A DNA stretch of 64,000 nt, taken from positions 1 to 64,000 of the forward strand of contig CAJTMJ010000008.1 of assembly GCA_910577335.1 (NCBI GenBank), given 5' to 3'. Below, one piece after another: positions 52,033 through 61,454 of this stretch. The DNA is from an uncultured Duncaniella sp. (lineage in GTDB: Bacteria > Bacteroidota > Bacteroidia > Bacteroidales > Muribaculaceae). Positions within the stretch are counted from its first letter, which is position 1; every line of letters starts with the position of its first letter. The notes under the pieces are model-generated. The model worked only from the letters and a program-made list of their open reading frames with translations. It had not been told where the DNA came from and searched no databases. The position numbers and the translations under genes are program-made.

Positions 52033-54372
52033 TTATGATTTCTTTGAGCGCACGGCACGTTTGGTGGTTTTCTTGGGCGCTTTTTCCTGTTCGGCTATTA
52101 TTTCATGCACTTGCTCCAAAGTCAGTTCGGCAGGAGAGGTAACGCTCTTGGGAATCTTGAAATTCTCTTTGTTGCGTGAAATATACACACCGTAACGTCC
52201 GTTCAGGATCTTAATTTCAGGCTCTTCATCGAATGTCTTGACAATCTTATTGTTGTCGGCCTCACGCTTGGCAGTGATAAGCTCGGCAGCCTCTTCGAGG
52301 GAGATTGATGTCGGTGAAAGTGTCTTTGGTATGGATACAAATTTACCGTCATGGCGCAGATAGGGACCGAATCTGCCAACTGCGGCAATCACCGGTTTCC
52401 CTTCAAATTCGCCTACCTCTCTTGGAAGGTCAAAAAGCTTCAACGCTTCTTCAAGGGTGATCTCGAACACGCTCTGATCTTTGCGCAAGGATGCGAATCT
52501 CGGCTTGTTCTCGCTGTCGGCTGACCCAATCTGTACGATGGGACCGAATCTGCCAATTTTGACCGACACAGGTTCGCCTGTCTGCGGGTCATTACCGAGG
52601 ATACGCTCGCCCACCTTATGCTCGGTGCGCATATCGTTGGCTTTCTCCACTTCGGGGTGGAACAGATTGTAGAATTCGGCAATCTCCTTGTTCCAGTTGC
52701 TCTCACCTTCAGCTATCTGGTCGAATTTCTCTTCCATGCTTGCAGTGAAATCATAGTCAAGGATGTCGGGGAAATGCTGGGTAAGGAAATCGTTGACTAT
52801 TATACCGGTATCGGTAGGTATGAGCTTACCTTTCTCAGCACCAACATTCTCACTCTTGCTCTTTTGGGCTATCTTACCTTTGGAATCAAGGACAAGCTGG
52901 TTGAATGTGCGCTTCACTCCGGGCTTTTCACCCTTCATGATATATTCACGATGCTGGATGGTGGAGATGGTCGGAGCGTATGTAGAGGGTCGTCCAATGC
53001 CAAGATCCTCCATTTTTTTCACCAATGACGCTTCTGTGTAGCGTGGCGGAGCGAGAGTGTATCGCTCTGTGGCAGTAACGTTGTCAGATTTCAACATTTC
53101 GCCCACAGCCATAGGTGGAAGGATGGTGTCGGTTGCCGAGCTCTCGTTCTCGTCGTCGTTACCTTCAAGATATACATTCAAAAAGCCGTCGAACTTAAGC
53201 ACCTCTCCCGTAGCTGTGAAATGCTCGCTGCGTTCTGAGGGTGTGATGTCGATAGTGGTCTTTTCAAGCTCTGCGTCCGCCATCTGCGATGCCATGGTGC
53301 GCAATCTTATCAGGCGGTACAGTCTCTTTTCCTGCGCAGTGCCGTCGATAGTCTCCTTATCGATATATGTCGGGCGGATAGCTTCGTGAGCCTCCTGAGC
53401 GCCTTTGGAATGGGTATGGTATTTACGGATCTTGAGATATTTCTCGCCAAGTTCCGAGGTGATAAGCTTAGAAATGGTGTTGAGTGCGATCGACGAAAGA
53501 TTGAGCGAGTCGGTACGCATGTAGGTGATATGTCCGGCTTCGTAAAGTTTCTGGGCTATCATCATGGTCTGTGACACTGTGAATCCGAGCTTTCTGCCTG
53601 CTTCCTGCTGCAAAGTTGAAGTGGTGAAGGGTGGGGCAGGGGATTTTTTTATCGGTTTCACATTAATGTCGGTCACAGTGAACACGGAGTTGGCACATGC
53701 TTCCAAGAAATCACGGGCACTCTTCTCATCGGGGAGACGGCGGGAGAGGTCGGCTTGAACCTGCGCACCTCCGGGAACTGTGAAGAGGGCAGTGACACGG
53801 TAATATGTCTCTGACTGGAATGAATTGATCTCATTTTCACGGTCAACAATCAGACGCACAGCCACTGATTGTACTCGTCCGGCTGACAAAGCAGGTTTGA
53901 TTTTTTTCCACAGCACCGGCGACAGTTCGAAACCGACAAGACGGTCAAGCACTCGGCGCGCCTGCTGAGCGTCAACGAGATGCAAGTCGATGTTTCTGGG
54001 GTGCTCAATGGCGTTAAGTATAGCGTCCTTGGTGATTTCGTGGAATACGATTCGGCGGGTGTTCTCAGGCTTTAAGCCGAGCACCTCATAAAGATGCCAT
54101 GCTATAGCTTCACCTTCGCGGTCCTCATCAGATGCGAGCCATACGGTATCGGCTTCCTTAGCTGCTTTCTTTAACTCCGCCACCAATGGTTTTTTCTCTG
54201 CCGGGATTTCATAGACCGGTTGGAAATCAGAATCCACATTGATGCTTATATCTTTTTTGCGGAGGTCCCGGATATGTCCGTAGCTCGACATGACTTTATA
54301 GTCCTTTCCAAGGAATTTTTCGATTGTCTTGGCTTTAGCCGGAGACTCTACTATGACGAGGTTCTTAATCAT
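52033..54372 (-). CDS. topA: DNA topoisomerase I
   Basis: A 779-residue type IA topoisomerase that relaxes negative supercoils. The Toprim domain has E9 and the D82/D84 acid pair (ASDEDREGEA), and the active-site tyrosine is Y284 (HITYMRTDS). The C-terminal part has three Toprim_Crpt-like repeats (IGRFGPIVQIG, VGRFGPYLRH, NGRYGVYISR) and a lysine/arginine-rich tail, in place of zinc fingers. It is cotranscribed with the pseudouridine synthase downstream. Confidence 0.97.
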   Translation of the reverse strand: MIKNLVIVESPAKAKTIEKFLGKDYKVMSSYGHIRDLRKKDISINVDSDFQPVYEIPAEKKPLVAELKKAAKEADTVWLASDEDREGEAIAWHLYEVLGLKPENTRRIVFHEITKDAILNAIEHPRNIDLHLVDAQQARRVLDRLVGFELSPVLWKKIKPALSAGRVQSVAVRLIVDRENEINSFQSETYYRVTALFTVPGGAQVQADLSRRLPDEKSARDFLEACANSVFTVTDINVKPIKKSPAPPFTTSTLQQEAGRKLGFTVSQTMMIAQKLYEAGHITYMRTDSLNLSSIALNTISKLITSELGEKYLKIRKYHTHSKGAQEAHEAIRPTYIDKETIDGTAQEKRLYRLIRLRTMASQMADAELEKTTIDITPSERSEHFTATGEVLKFDGFLNVYLEGNDDENESSATDTILPPMAVGEMLKSDNVTATERYTLAPPRYTEASLVKKMEDLGIGRPSTYAPTISTIQHREYIMKGEKPGVKRTFNQLVLDSKGKIAQKSKSENVGAEKGKLIPTDTGIIVNDFLTQHFPDILDYDFTASMEEKFDQIAEGESNWNKEIAEFYNLFHPEVEKANDMRTEHKVGERILGNDPQTGEPVSVKIGRFGPIVQIGSADSENKPRFASLRKDQSVFEITLEEALKLFDLPREVGEFEGKPVIAAVGRFGPYLRHDGKFVSIPKTLSPTSISLEEAAELITAKREADNNKIVKTFDEEPEIKILNGRYGVYISRNKENFKIPKSVTSPAELTLEQVHEIIAEQEKAPKKTTKRAVRSKKS

Positions 54373-54458
54373 CTATTTATAATCTGCTTATAATCTGCAA
54401 TGTCACTAATAAAGGTGCGGAGACAAGTGCTCTCCACACACTATATCAATTCAATCGG

Positions 54459-54466
54459 CAAAGTTA
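54459..54466 (-). promoter_or_regulatory. -7 box TAACTTTG for topA
   Basis: CAAAGTTA on the plus strand, 86 nt upstream of the topA start. No -33 match at 19-20 nt. Confidence 0.5.
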
Positions 54467-54505
54467 GGAAAAACTCTTAAAATACCGTTAATTATTTAAC
54501 AATCT

Positions 54506-55210
54506 TTACGAATTGGGAAAATTGTCAATTTTCAATTGCCTAATAAGTTCCGCTACTCCTTCAGTTGCCGGTTTGGGGATGACGATGACGTTTGAAGGGA
54601 CGGCTGCTGGTTTCGGGTCGATATAATATATAGGCACACCTTTGCGCACATAGTGCAGAAGGCTTGCTGCCGGATAGACGGCAAGTGAAGTACCTATAAC
54701 TACAAATATGTCCGCTTCATGTGCCCATTCGATAGCTCGCTCTATGTTAGGAACAGCCTCTTGGAAGAACACTATATGTGGACGCACGGGGTCGCCGTAT
54801 TTGTCACGAGTTTCAGGCGAGGTCTCTAAATGCTCCTCGTCGAGTGTGTATACACGGGTGTCATCAGCCATCGAACGTACTTTCATCAGTTCGCCATGCA
54901 GATGTAGCAGATTCTTGCTCCCTGCACGTTCGTGAAGATCATCCACATTTTGAGTAATAACGTAGACGTCATACCATTTTTCAAGCTCGACAAGCCCCTT
55001 GTGGGCGGCATTCGGCTGGCATTTTATAAGACCTTTGCGACGTTCGTTGTAGAACTGATGGACCAACGCCGGGTTGCGGGCAAACCCTTCAGCGCTGCAT
55101 ACTTCCATCACCGGATAGTTTTCCCAAAGACCTCCTGCGTCACGGAAGGTAGACACTCCGCTCTCGGCGCTTATCCCGGCACCTGTCGAAATCACTAATT
55201 TTGGTTTCAT
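54506..55210 (-). CDS. Sir2 family NAD-dependent protein deacylase
   Basis: A 234-residue sirtuin that removes acyl groups from lysine using NAD. The NAD-binding GAGISAESGVSTFR (10-23), the TQNVDDLHERAG block and catalytic H105 (HLHGE) are present. The Y and R residues of the CobB class (FYNERR, about 53-58) suggest activity on succinyl or malonyl lysine. The two CxxC pairs that bind structural zinc in most sirtuins are absent: only two scattered cysteines exist. It lies downstream of tadA with 33 nt between, so probably in one unit. Confidence 0.92.
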   Translation of the reverse strand: MKPKLVISTGAGISAESGVSTFRDAGGLWENYPVMEVCSAEGFARNPALVHQFYNERRKGLIKCQPNAAHKGLVELEKWYDVYVITQNVDDLHERAGSKNLLHLHGELMKVRSMADDTRVYTLDEEHLETSPETRDKYGDPVRPHIVFFQEAVPNIERAIEWAHEADIFVVIGTSLAVYPAASLLHYVRKGVPIYYIDPKPAAVPSNVIVIPKPATEGVAELIRQLKIDNFPNS

Positions 55211-55243
55211 ATAGTATAGTTTATAGGATTCACATATTATATA

Positions 55244-55693
55244 TTAACGTTTCCCCTTGAAAAAAGTGCGCATAAGGTCGGCGGATTCATCGGCGAGGAC
55301 GCCCGATGTGACAGTAGCCTTGGGATGGAAAGGCGACCGGGAGGTGAACACACGATAGCCTCTCTTTTCGTCGCTGGCGCCGTAGACTATACGCCCTATC
55401 TGCGCCCAGCCGATAGCTCCGGCACACATATGACAAGGCTCGACTGTGACATACAGCGTGCAGTCTTGGAGATATTTTCCACCAAGGGTTGAGGCTGCTG
55501 CCGTAATGGCTTGCATCTCCGCATGTGCCGACACATCGGTCAATGCTTCGGTCAGGTTGTGACCTCTCCCTATCACATTCCCTTTGGGTGACACTATCAC
55601 AGCTCCGATAGGTATCTCATCCTGCTCCATGGCAGCCCTCGCCTCAGCAAGCGCCATCCGCATATATTTCTCGTCAATCTCTTCCTGCGTCAT
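55244..55693 (-). CDS. tadA: tRNA adenosine(34) deaminase TadA-type
   Basis: A 149-residue zinc deaminase that makes inosine at the wobble position of tRNA-Arg(ACG). Zinc ligands and the proton shuttle are in HAE (57-59) and PCHMC (C87, C90). The C-terminal block VYGASDEKRGY is TadA-like. The start at 55693 (MTQEEIDEKYMRMAL) is chosen over a frame that opens nine codons earlier because it matches the usual N-terminus. Guanine deaminase is a less likely alternative. The sirtuin gene follows. Confidence 0.9.
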   Translation of the reverse strand: MTQEEIDEKYMRMALAEARAAMEQDEIPIGAVIVSPKGNVIGRGHNLTEALTDVSAHAEMQAITAAASTLGGKYLQDCTLYVTVEPCHMCAGAIGWAQIGRIVYGASDEKRGYRVFTSRSPFHPKATVTSGVLADESADLMRTFFKGKR

Positions 55694-55733
55694 AATCTCA
55701 GTTATAATACTAAAATCCAAATCTAAGGCAATG

Positions 55734-55741
55734 CAAATATA
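55734..55741 (-). promoter_or_regulatory. -7 box TATATTTG for tadA
   Basis: CAAATATA on the plus strand, 40 nt upstream of the tadA start at 55693. No clear -33 box. Confidence 0.45.
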
Positions 55742-55781
55742 CGAACTATTTGTTGAAGAGTGTGGTTCTAAAGCATAAAAA

Positions 55782-55810
55782 ATCCCGCCGGGCGAGGTGC
55801 CGGGCGGGAT
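55782..55810 (-). terminator. susD terminator
   Basis: GC-rich inverted repeat ATCCCGCC (55782-55789) with GGCGGGAT (55803-55810), extended inside by GGGC/GCCGG pairing, followed on the minus strand by TTTTTT. Confidence 0.85.
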
Positions 55811-55843
55811 ACGTTTTGAGTATGACTAATTAGCTTTTAACCA

Positions 55844-57454
55844 TTAGTAGTTGTCGGGGATGTCGGGGTTGTTCCATTTTGCGACAGCAGCATTGTTGTT
55901 TCCTTCGGTCTGAACCAATACCATGTTCATCCATGCGGGGCGACCTACAGTATTCTTACGAGAATCCTCATAGAAGTTAGTGCCTTCGTAGTCACGAACC
56001 ACAGAGTAGTTAAGACGTTTGATGTCCCAAAGTGTCTGACCTTCACCCCAAAGTTCAACTCGCTTCTGGAATACGATTTCTTCCACAACATCTTCCATAG
56101 ATGATGCTGAGCAAGTGTACTTAGGATCACGGTAGGCCTGCATCCATTGCTCAATAAGAGCCTTACCTTGTGCCGGATTTGAATGAGCGATAGCTTCAAT
56201 GTAGATAAACCACATTTCTTCAACACGCATCACAGGAACTGCGGTAGCTGAACCTACATTCGGGTCGGTAGTGTTACCCATTCCCGGACGGAATTTGATT
56301 GAGCAATAGGGGAAATTGTTCACATAATAGCCGCGATATTTTTCCTCAATCAAAGGGAAGTCATATACAAGACTGGTCACACCGGGGGTAATCCATGAAA
56401 GCTTACGGAAGTCAGTGTCAGATATACGTGCATACATTCTTGCATCAACGATAGGACAAGCACCTACAGCTGCATAGCCATAATCTGCTTCCGGGCTCAT
56501 CATAGAAGTCCAGTTACATATACCTTTGCCGACTGCACCATTTTCTTTCTCAAACTTCAGACCCCACATCCATGAGGTGTTATCGGGAGAATTGAAGCCT
56601 GTGTTGGTGTTAGTCCAAGCTTCTTGGTTAAGTGGTTGGCAACCGCTGGCGCTGATAGCTTTTTCGGCATATTCAGCAGCTTTTGCATAGTTCTCAACCC
56701 ACATATATAGACGAGCATACAAACCGTATACGCAACCGAGATCGGGAAGCAGTGCAGTGCCATAACCGGCTTTACCGATATTCTGCTCTGCATATTGAAG
56801 GTCAGAAAGGATGAAGTTAAACATTTCATCACGGGTAGCACGAGGATTGTTACGAGCTTCTTCCTCGGTAGTGTTCTCAGTTACGATAGGCACGGTAAGA
56901 TTTGTCACGTCATTACCTTCGATATTGACTGCTGAGGTATTGTTGTTCGGAAGGAATTCATACCAGCGAGCCATATCAAGATATGTAAGGGCACGGAATG
57001 CAAGTGCAGTTGCACGTGCTCCCTGATTGTAATCACCCTCGATGCCTTCATAATAGTGACCGAGAGCCTTGTTACAAGCAAGTACCTGCTGAGTGTAGTA
57101 GTTCCAGATACGCTGAACTGAAGCATAGTTCTGACCAAGATATACTATCTCAGTGTAGTTGCCCCATTGGTTGTAGTTAAGACCTGCGCCAAGTATAGAC
57201 ATGTCGCCTGTCATACAGTCACGGATATGCATCATGGATGAATAGCCGAAATCACCGTGCCATTCTGCACCGGAGGTGTTCCAGTTGACCATGAAACCGG
57301 GCATTGCAAAGATCATTGCTTCGCCGGCTTTTTCAGATGACGCAAGCTGATCCTGAGTCACGCTGCTTGTGGGATAAACCTCCTCCACGCAGGAAGTAAG
57401 GCCCATACCGGCGGCAACGGCAAGAAGGAGTGTTGATTTAAATATAGTTTTCAT
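55844..57454 (-). CDS. RagB/SusD family surface lipoprotein
   Basis: A 536-residue SusD-like nutrient-binding lipoprotein of the outer membrane. The signal ends in the lipobox LTSC (lipidated C22). The TPR-like scaffold typical of SusD and the C-terminal part (VPVMRVEEMWFIYIEA, RVELWGEGQTLWDIKRLN) are clear. It caps the SusC barrel encoded 20 nt upstream. The start at 57454 gives a normal lipoprotein signal, and the longer frame would overlap the susC stop. No enzyme genes are linked, so the ligand is unknown. Confidence 0.93.
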   Translation of the reverse strand: MKTIFKSTLLLAVAAGMGLTSCVEEVYPTSSVTQDQLASSEKAGEAMIFAMPGFMVNWNTSGAEWHGDFGYSSMMHIRDCMTGDMSILGAGLNYNQWGNYTEIVYLGQNYASVQRIWNYYTQQVLACNKALGHYYEGIEGDYNQGARATALAFRALTYLDMARWYEFLPNNNTSAVNIEGNDVTNLTVPIVTENTTEEEARNNPRATRDEMFNFILSDLQYAEQNIGKAGYGTALLPDLGCVYGLYARLYMWVENYAKAAEYAEKAISASGCQPLNQEAWTNTNTGFNSPDNTSWMWGLKFEKENGAVGKGICNWTSMMSPEADYGYAAVGACPIVDARMYARISDTDFRKLSWITPGVTSLVYDFPLIEEKYRGYYVNNFPYCSIKFRPGMGNTTDPNVGSATAVPVMRVEEMWFIYIEAIAHSNPAQGKALIEQWMQAYRDPKYTCSASSMEDVVEEIVFQKRVELWGEGQTLWDIKRLNYSVVRDYEGTNFYEDSRKNTVGRPAWMNMVLVQTEGNNNAAVAKWNNPDIPDNY

Positions 57455-57473
57455 TGCTTTATTTTCTGTTTGA

Positions 57474-60400
57474 TTAGAATGAAACATTAATACCGCCTGA
57501 GATGGTACGTATGGGGGCGTAGTAAGCGTTTGTTACTGAACCAGAAATTGACTGGCGGGGATCGAGACCCTTACGCTTTGACCATACAGCTACGTTGTCG
57601 CAAGAGAGATAGAAACGGATCTTTTCAACATCAATCTTTTTGGTGATATTGGTGGGGAGAGTGTAACCGAAGTTGATGTTCTGCAATGCGAGGTAAGATG
57701 CGCTTGTGAGGAAGCGGTCAGAAGTTGAAGTTACATATTGGTCGTTGAATACCATCTGAGGTATGTCTGAGGTTTTATTGTCGGGCATCCATGCGTTCAA
57801 GAGGTCTTTGTGCATTGCACGACCGCGTGAAGATGTGTAGGGGCTTGCCATAAGACCGGCGTAAGTACCGTCATATACCTGACCTCCGAGCTGGTAAGTG
57901 AAGTCGATAGCGAAGTCAAAACCGTAAGCGTTGACTGAAGTACCGAAACCACCGTATGCGTCGGGAAGTGCTGTGCCGCAAAGGTAGAAGTCACCGTTAC
58001 CGTATTTCTTGGTAGTGATTACGTTACCGGTAAGTTTACCGTCTTTGTCACGTTCATTCATATACCACATTGACTCACCTGTTTCATGGTCGATACCTGC
58101 GAATTTCTTCATACGGTAAGTATAAAGGGGCTCGCCTTCACCATAGAAATAGCTGCCTGAGCTGTAACCTTCAACACCATCGCAGACCATAGTCTTACGA
58201 GCGTCGGGGAGACGTGAGATTTTGTTCTTATACCAAGTGAAGTTGATGTTGGCTGACCATGTGATGTCACGGGTACGGATGATGTCGCCATGGAGGTCAA
58301 TTTCAAAACCATTGTTGGTCATGTCACCCACGTTGTCGTAGTAAGAAGTGTAACCGTAGCTCGGGGGGAGCGGGAATGAGAAGAGCATATCGGATGTCTT
58401 GCGGTAGAAACCTTCGATAGTACCGGTCAAACGCTCGTTGAATAGACTGAAGTCTATACCATAGTTGAGGTTGCCGCCCTTTTCCCAAGTGATATTCTCG
58501 TTACCGAGAGTGTTGGGGATAGCTGCGGGGTTACCACCTGCATTTTCAATAGTATAGGTGTTGACATAACGGAAGTTACCGATATTGTCATTACCCTGTT
58601 CACCATACGAAGCCTTGATCTTCAACATGTCAACCCAAGGAGCCTGGAAGAATGCCTCCTTAGAGATGATCCACGCTGCAGATGCTGACCAGAATGTACC
58701 CCAACGGTGGTCAGGATGGAAACGAGAGGAAGCATCGCGACGGAGAGATACGCTACCGAAGTATTTGCTATCGTAGTCGTAGTTGATACGACCGAACCAA
58801 CCTTCGTTGTTGTATTCAGTCTTGTAAGATGAGCTTCCGCTATCAAGTACCGCACCGTCAAGTTCCTCATTGTCCGGAAGAAGCATATTGGTGCGTCCGC
58901 CATAGAGGTAAGAGTATTTGTTCCAATAGTTCTCATGACCGAGAAGCACGTTAATATTATGGTCACCGAATTGGCGAGCCCAGTTAAGTAACTGCTGGTA
59001 AGTATAGTCAATACGGCGAGTAGAATACTTGTCAACCATACCGTTTGAAGAAGCGTACTGACCAAAGAATGGGTTAGTTACATTTGTCTGACGTTTTTCG
59101 TAGAGGTTAACGGTGTTGTTGGTAGTGAACTTGAAGTCACGTAGGAAACGAATTTCAGCATAACCGGTTGCTGTCATGGCGTTACCGTCATATTTGCTCA
59201 CATCAAGAATGTTCTGTGACAAGGGGTTAGCCTGTGAGAATACAGGACGTGAAGGAAGTCCGAGACCCATACCGTCACCATAGTCATACATGATGTTGCC
59301 ATTTGAGTCCTTCATTATATTTCCCTGAGCATCACGCACGTAGAGAGGATAGATAGGAGCAAGGATATTATTCACAGCGAAGATGTTGCCTGATGATGCA
59401 GAGCTACCGTCGTCACCATTGAATTTTGATTCATAGTGAGTGTAGCTCATGTTTGCACCTACCTTAAGCCAGCTTTTAGCCTGTAGATCGGCAGAAAGAC
59501 GACCGGTGAAGCGTTCGTAACCTGAGTTGATGGTGATACCTTCGTTGTTGAGGTAACTTGCTGAAGCATAGAATGAACCTTTGTCAGTACCCTGAGAAAC
59601 GCTGAGGTTATATTCCTGACGGAGAGCGTTCTTGTATGCAGCATCGCTCCAGCTGTCGGGGGTAAGTAGATATTTTTCACCGCTTGCAGCAGTAAAGATA
59701 TTGCCGAGAGTTGCTTTGGGATTAAGCTTGAATCCGTCAACGAGCAGATTTTCACCCTCAGGAAGAGAGTATACGTTGTATCCGAGATAGCCTATGATAT
59801 TCTTATTAGCGAAAGCAAGAGCTTTTTCCTCGGTATAACCACCCACGTTGATTGCATAATTACCAACTGACCGACCAAACATCTCATAATATTGAGCGGG
59901 TGAAGTGATCACATCATAATCGCTCACGGCGCGTGAGTTCTGACCCCACTTGGCGTCAAGGGTAACACGGGCAGCGCCCTGCTTACCTTTCTTGGTGGTG
60001 ATGAGGATGACACCGTTGGCACCACGGGCACCGTAAAGAGCGTTGGATGCTGCATCCTTCAACACTGTCATCTGCTCGATGTCCTGAGTTGAGATATTGT
60101 CAAGACCGCCATCGTAGGGGGTACCATCGAGCACGATAAGAGGTGAGTTACCGGCATTGATTGAAGAAATACCACGGATCAACACTGAGGGTGAAGAGTT
60201 ACCGGGTGCGCCTGATGCAGAGTTGATCTGCACACCTGACACTTTACCTTTGAGAGCGTCAACAGGGTTGGTAACCTGCACAGCCTCGATTTCCGAAGCG
60301 TCGAGCACTGAAGCCGAACCGGTGAAGGCTGAACGTTTTGCGGTACCGTATGCCACGGTGATAACCTCGTCGAGCATATTGGAGCTTTCGAGGACGATTT

Positions 60401-60668
60401 TCATAGATCCGGGAGTGATGTTTACCTCACGGGTGACCATACCGACGTATGACACCTGAAGTTTTTTCACTGAAGCCGGGAGTGTCAGCGAGAAGTTACC
60501 GTCAAGATCGGTGACGGTTCCAGTCTGTGTGCCGACTCCAAGGACGGTGGCGCCCACCAAGGGCTCACCTTCGGCGCTCACCACCTGACCTTTCACGTTT
60601 TGGTTCTGAGCCATTGCGCTAAGGGTGAATGTGATGACTGCCACAAGTAGTAGAAACAGCTTTTTCAT
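57474..60668 (-). CDS. SusC/RagA family TonB-dependent outer-membrane receptor
   Basis: A 1064-residue TonB-dependent transporter. It has a signal peptide (1-20), a CarboxypepD-like domain (about 24-95), the SusC signature region (LDEVITVAYGTAK, 99-111), a plug domain (to about 235, GARGANGVILITTKKGK) and a 22-strand barrel ending with F. It imports an unknown oligosaccharide or peptide ligand together with the SusD protein downstream. Its first 122 codons are almost the same as those of the divergent susC gene at 61089, with differences at only six residues. The -7 box at 60846 lies about 180 nt upstream. Confidence 0.95.
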   Translation of the reverse strand: MKKLFLLLVAVITFTLSAMAQNQNVKGQVVSAEGEPLVGATVLGVGTQTGTVTDLDGNFSLTLPASVKKLQVSYVGMVTREVNITPGSMKIVLESSNMLDEVITVAYGTAKRSAFTGSASVLDASEIEAVQVTNPVDALKGKVSGVQINSASGAPGNSSPSVLIRGISSINAGNSPLIVLDGTPYDGGLDNISTQDIEQMTVLKDAASNALYGARGANGVILITTKKGKQGAARVTLDAKWGQNSRAVSDYDVITSPAQYYEMFGRSVGNYAINVGGYTEEKALAFANKNIIGYLGYNVYSLPEGENLLVDGFKLNPKATLGNIFTAASGEKYLLTPDSWSDAAYKNALRQEYNLSVSQGTDKGSFYASASYLNNEGITINSGYERFTGRLSADLQAKSWLKVGANMSYTHYESKFNGDDGSSASSGNIFAVNNILAPIYPLYVRDAQGNIMKDSNGNIMYDYGDGMGLGLPSRPVFSQANPLSQNILDVSKYDGNAMTATGYAEIRFLRDFKFTTNNTVNLYEKRQTNVTNPFFGQYASSNGMVDKYSTRRIDYTYQQLLNWARQFGDHNINVLLGHENYWNKYSYLYGGRTNMLLPDNEELDGAVLDSGSSSYKTEYNNEGWFGRINYDYDSKYFGSVSLRRDASSRFHPDHRWGTFWSASAAWIISKEAFFQAPWVDMLKIKASYGEQGNDNIGNFRYVNTYTIENAGGNPAAIPNTLGNENITWEKGGNLNYGIDFSLFNERLTGTIEGFYRKTSDMLFSFPLPPSYGYTSYYDNVGDMTNNGFEIDLHGDIIRTRDITWSANINFTWYKNKISRLPDARKTMVCDGVEGYSSGSYFYGEGEPLYTYRMKKFAGIDHETGESMWYMNERDKDGKLTGNVITTKKYGNGDFYLCGTALPDAYGGFGTSVNAYGFDFAIDFTYQLGGQVYDGTYAGLMASPYTSSRGRAMHKDLLNAWMPDNKTSDIPQMVFNDQYVTSTSDRFLTSASYLALQNINFGYTLPTNITKKIDVEKIRFYLSCDNVAVWSKRKGLDPRQSISGSVTNAYYAPIRTISGGINVSF

Positions 60669-60697
60669 ACCTAAGAGTTAGTAATACGAATTAATTA
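60303..60697. repeat. Left arm of the inverted susC repeat
   Basis: Covers the first 122 codons of the minus-strand susC plus 29 bp of leader. It is almost the reverse complement of 61060-61454. The 29 leader bases (60669-60697) are identical. Confidence 0.85.
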
Positions 60698-61088
60698 ATG
60701 TATATGGTTTATTAAAATTCCCTATATATAATAAGGTGTAATCCGGATTTAATTTCCCAAAAGCGCCATTATCGGAAGAAGCGCAAATAGGTGGTGTAAT
60801 AGCGAAACGTTCAAAAAATTTCACATAATTTACCCAATAGTGATGCAAAAGTAATATTTTTTCAGCAAAGTGTTAAAGTGTATTACGTAAAAAAATGTTA
60901 ATGCATATTGTTAAATGCGTCAAATTGGCATTTAGAGGAAAAAACGCTTACAAATTGTCACAAAAATCATGGAATTTTTAACGCACGTATATCATCTTCC
61001 TATAATGGCGCTTATAGGAAGTTAGAGATGAAAGGAAAATACAGATCAACCTTAAAAAATAATTAATTCGTATTACTAACTCTTAGGT
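60669..61088. promoter_or_regulatory. Divergent susC-susC regulatory region (420 bp)
   Basis: Both leaders end in the same 29 bases before the start codon. Each leader also contains a related hairpin: 60996-61021 (perfect 10-bp arms CTTCCTATAA/TTATAGGAAG) and, inverted and decayed, 60753-60778. One -7 box, TACTTTTG on the minus strand, is at 60846-60853. I see no TAnnTTTG for the plus-strand gene. Nothing coding is seen here. Confidence 0.6.
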
Positions 61089-61454
61089 ATGAAAAAGCTG
61101 TTTCTACTACTTGTGGCAGTCATCACATTCACCCTTAGCGCAATGGCTCAGAACCAAAACGTGAAAGGTCAGGTGGTGAGCGCCGAAGGTGAGCCCTTGG
61201 TGGGCGCCACCGTCCTTGGAGTCGGCACACAGACTGGAACCGTCACCGACATCGACGGTAACTTCTCCCTGGCTCTCCCGGCTTCAGTGAAAAAACTTCA
61301 GGTGTCATACGTGGGTATGGTCACCCGCGAGGTACACATCACTCCCGGAACTATGAAAATCGTCCTCGAAAGCTCCAATATGCTCGACGAGGTGATTACC
61401 GTGGCATACGGTACCGCAAAAAAATCAGCCTATACAGGTTCTGCGTCAGTGCTA
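61060..61454. repeat. Right arm of the inverted susC repeat
   Basis: 29 bp of leader (61060-61088) plus the first 122 codons of the plus-strand susC. It is nearly the reverse complement of 60303-60697 across the intergenic centre. Confidence 0.85.
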
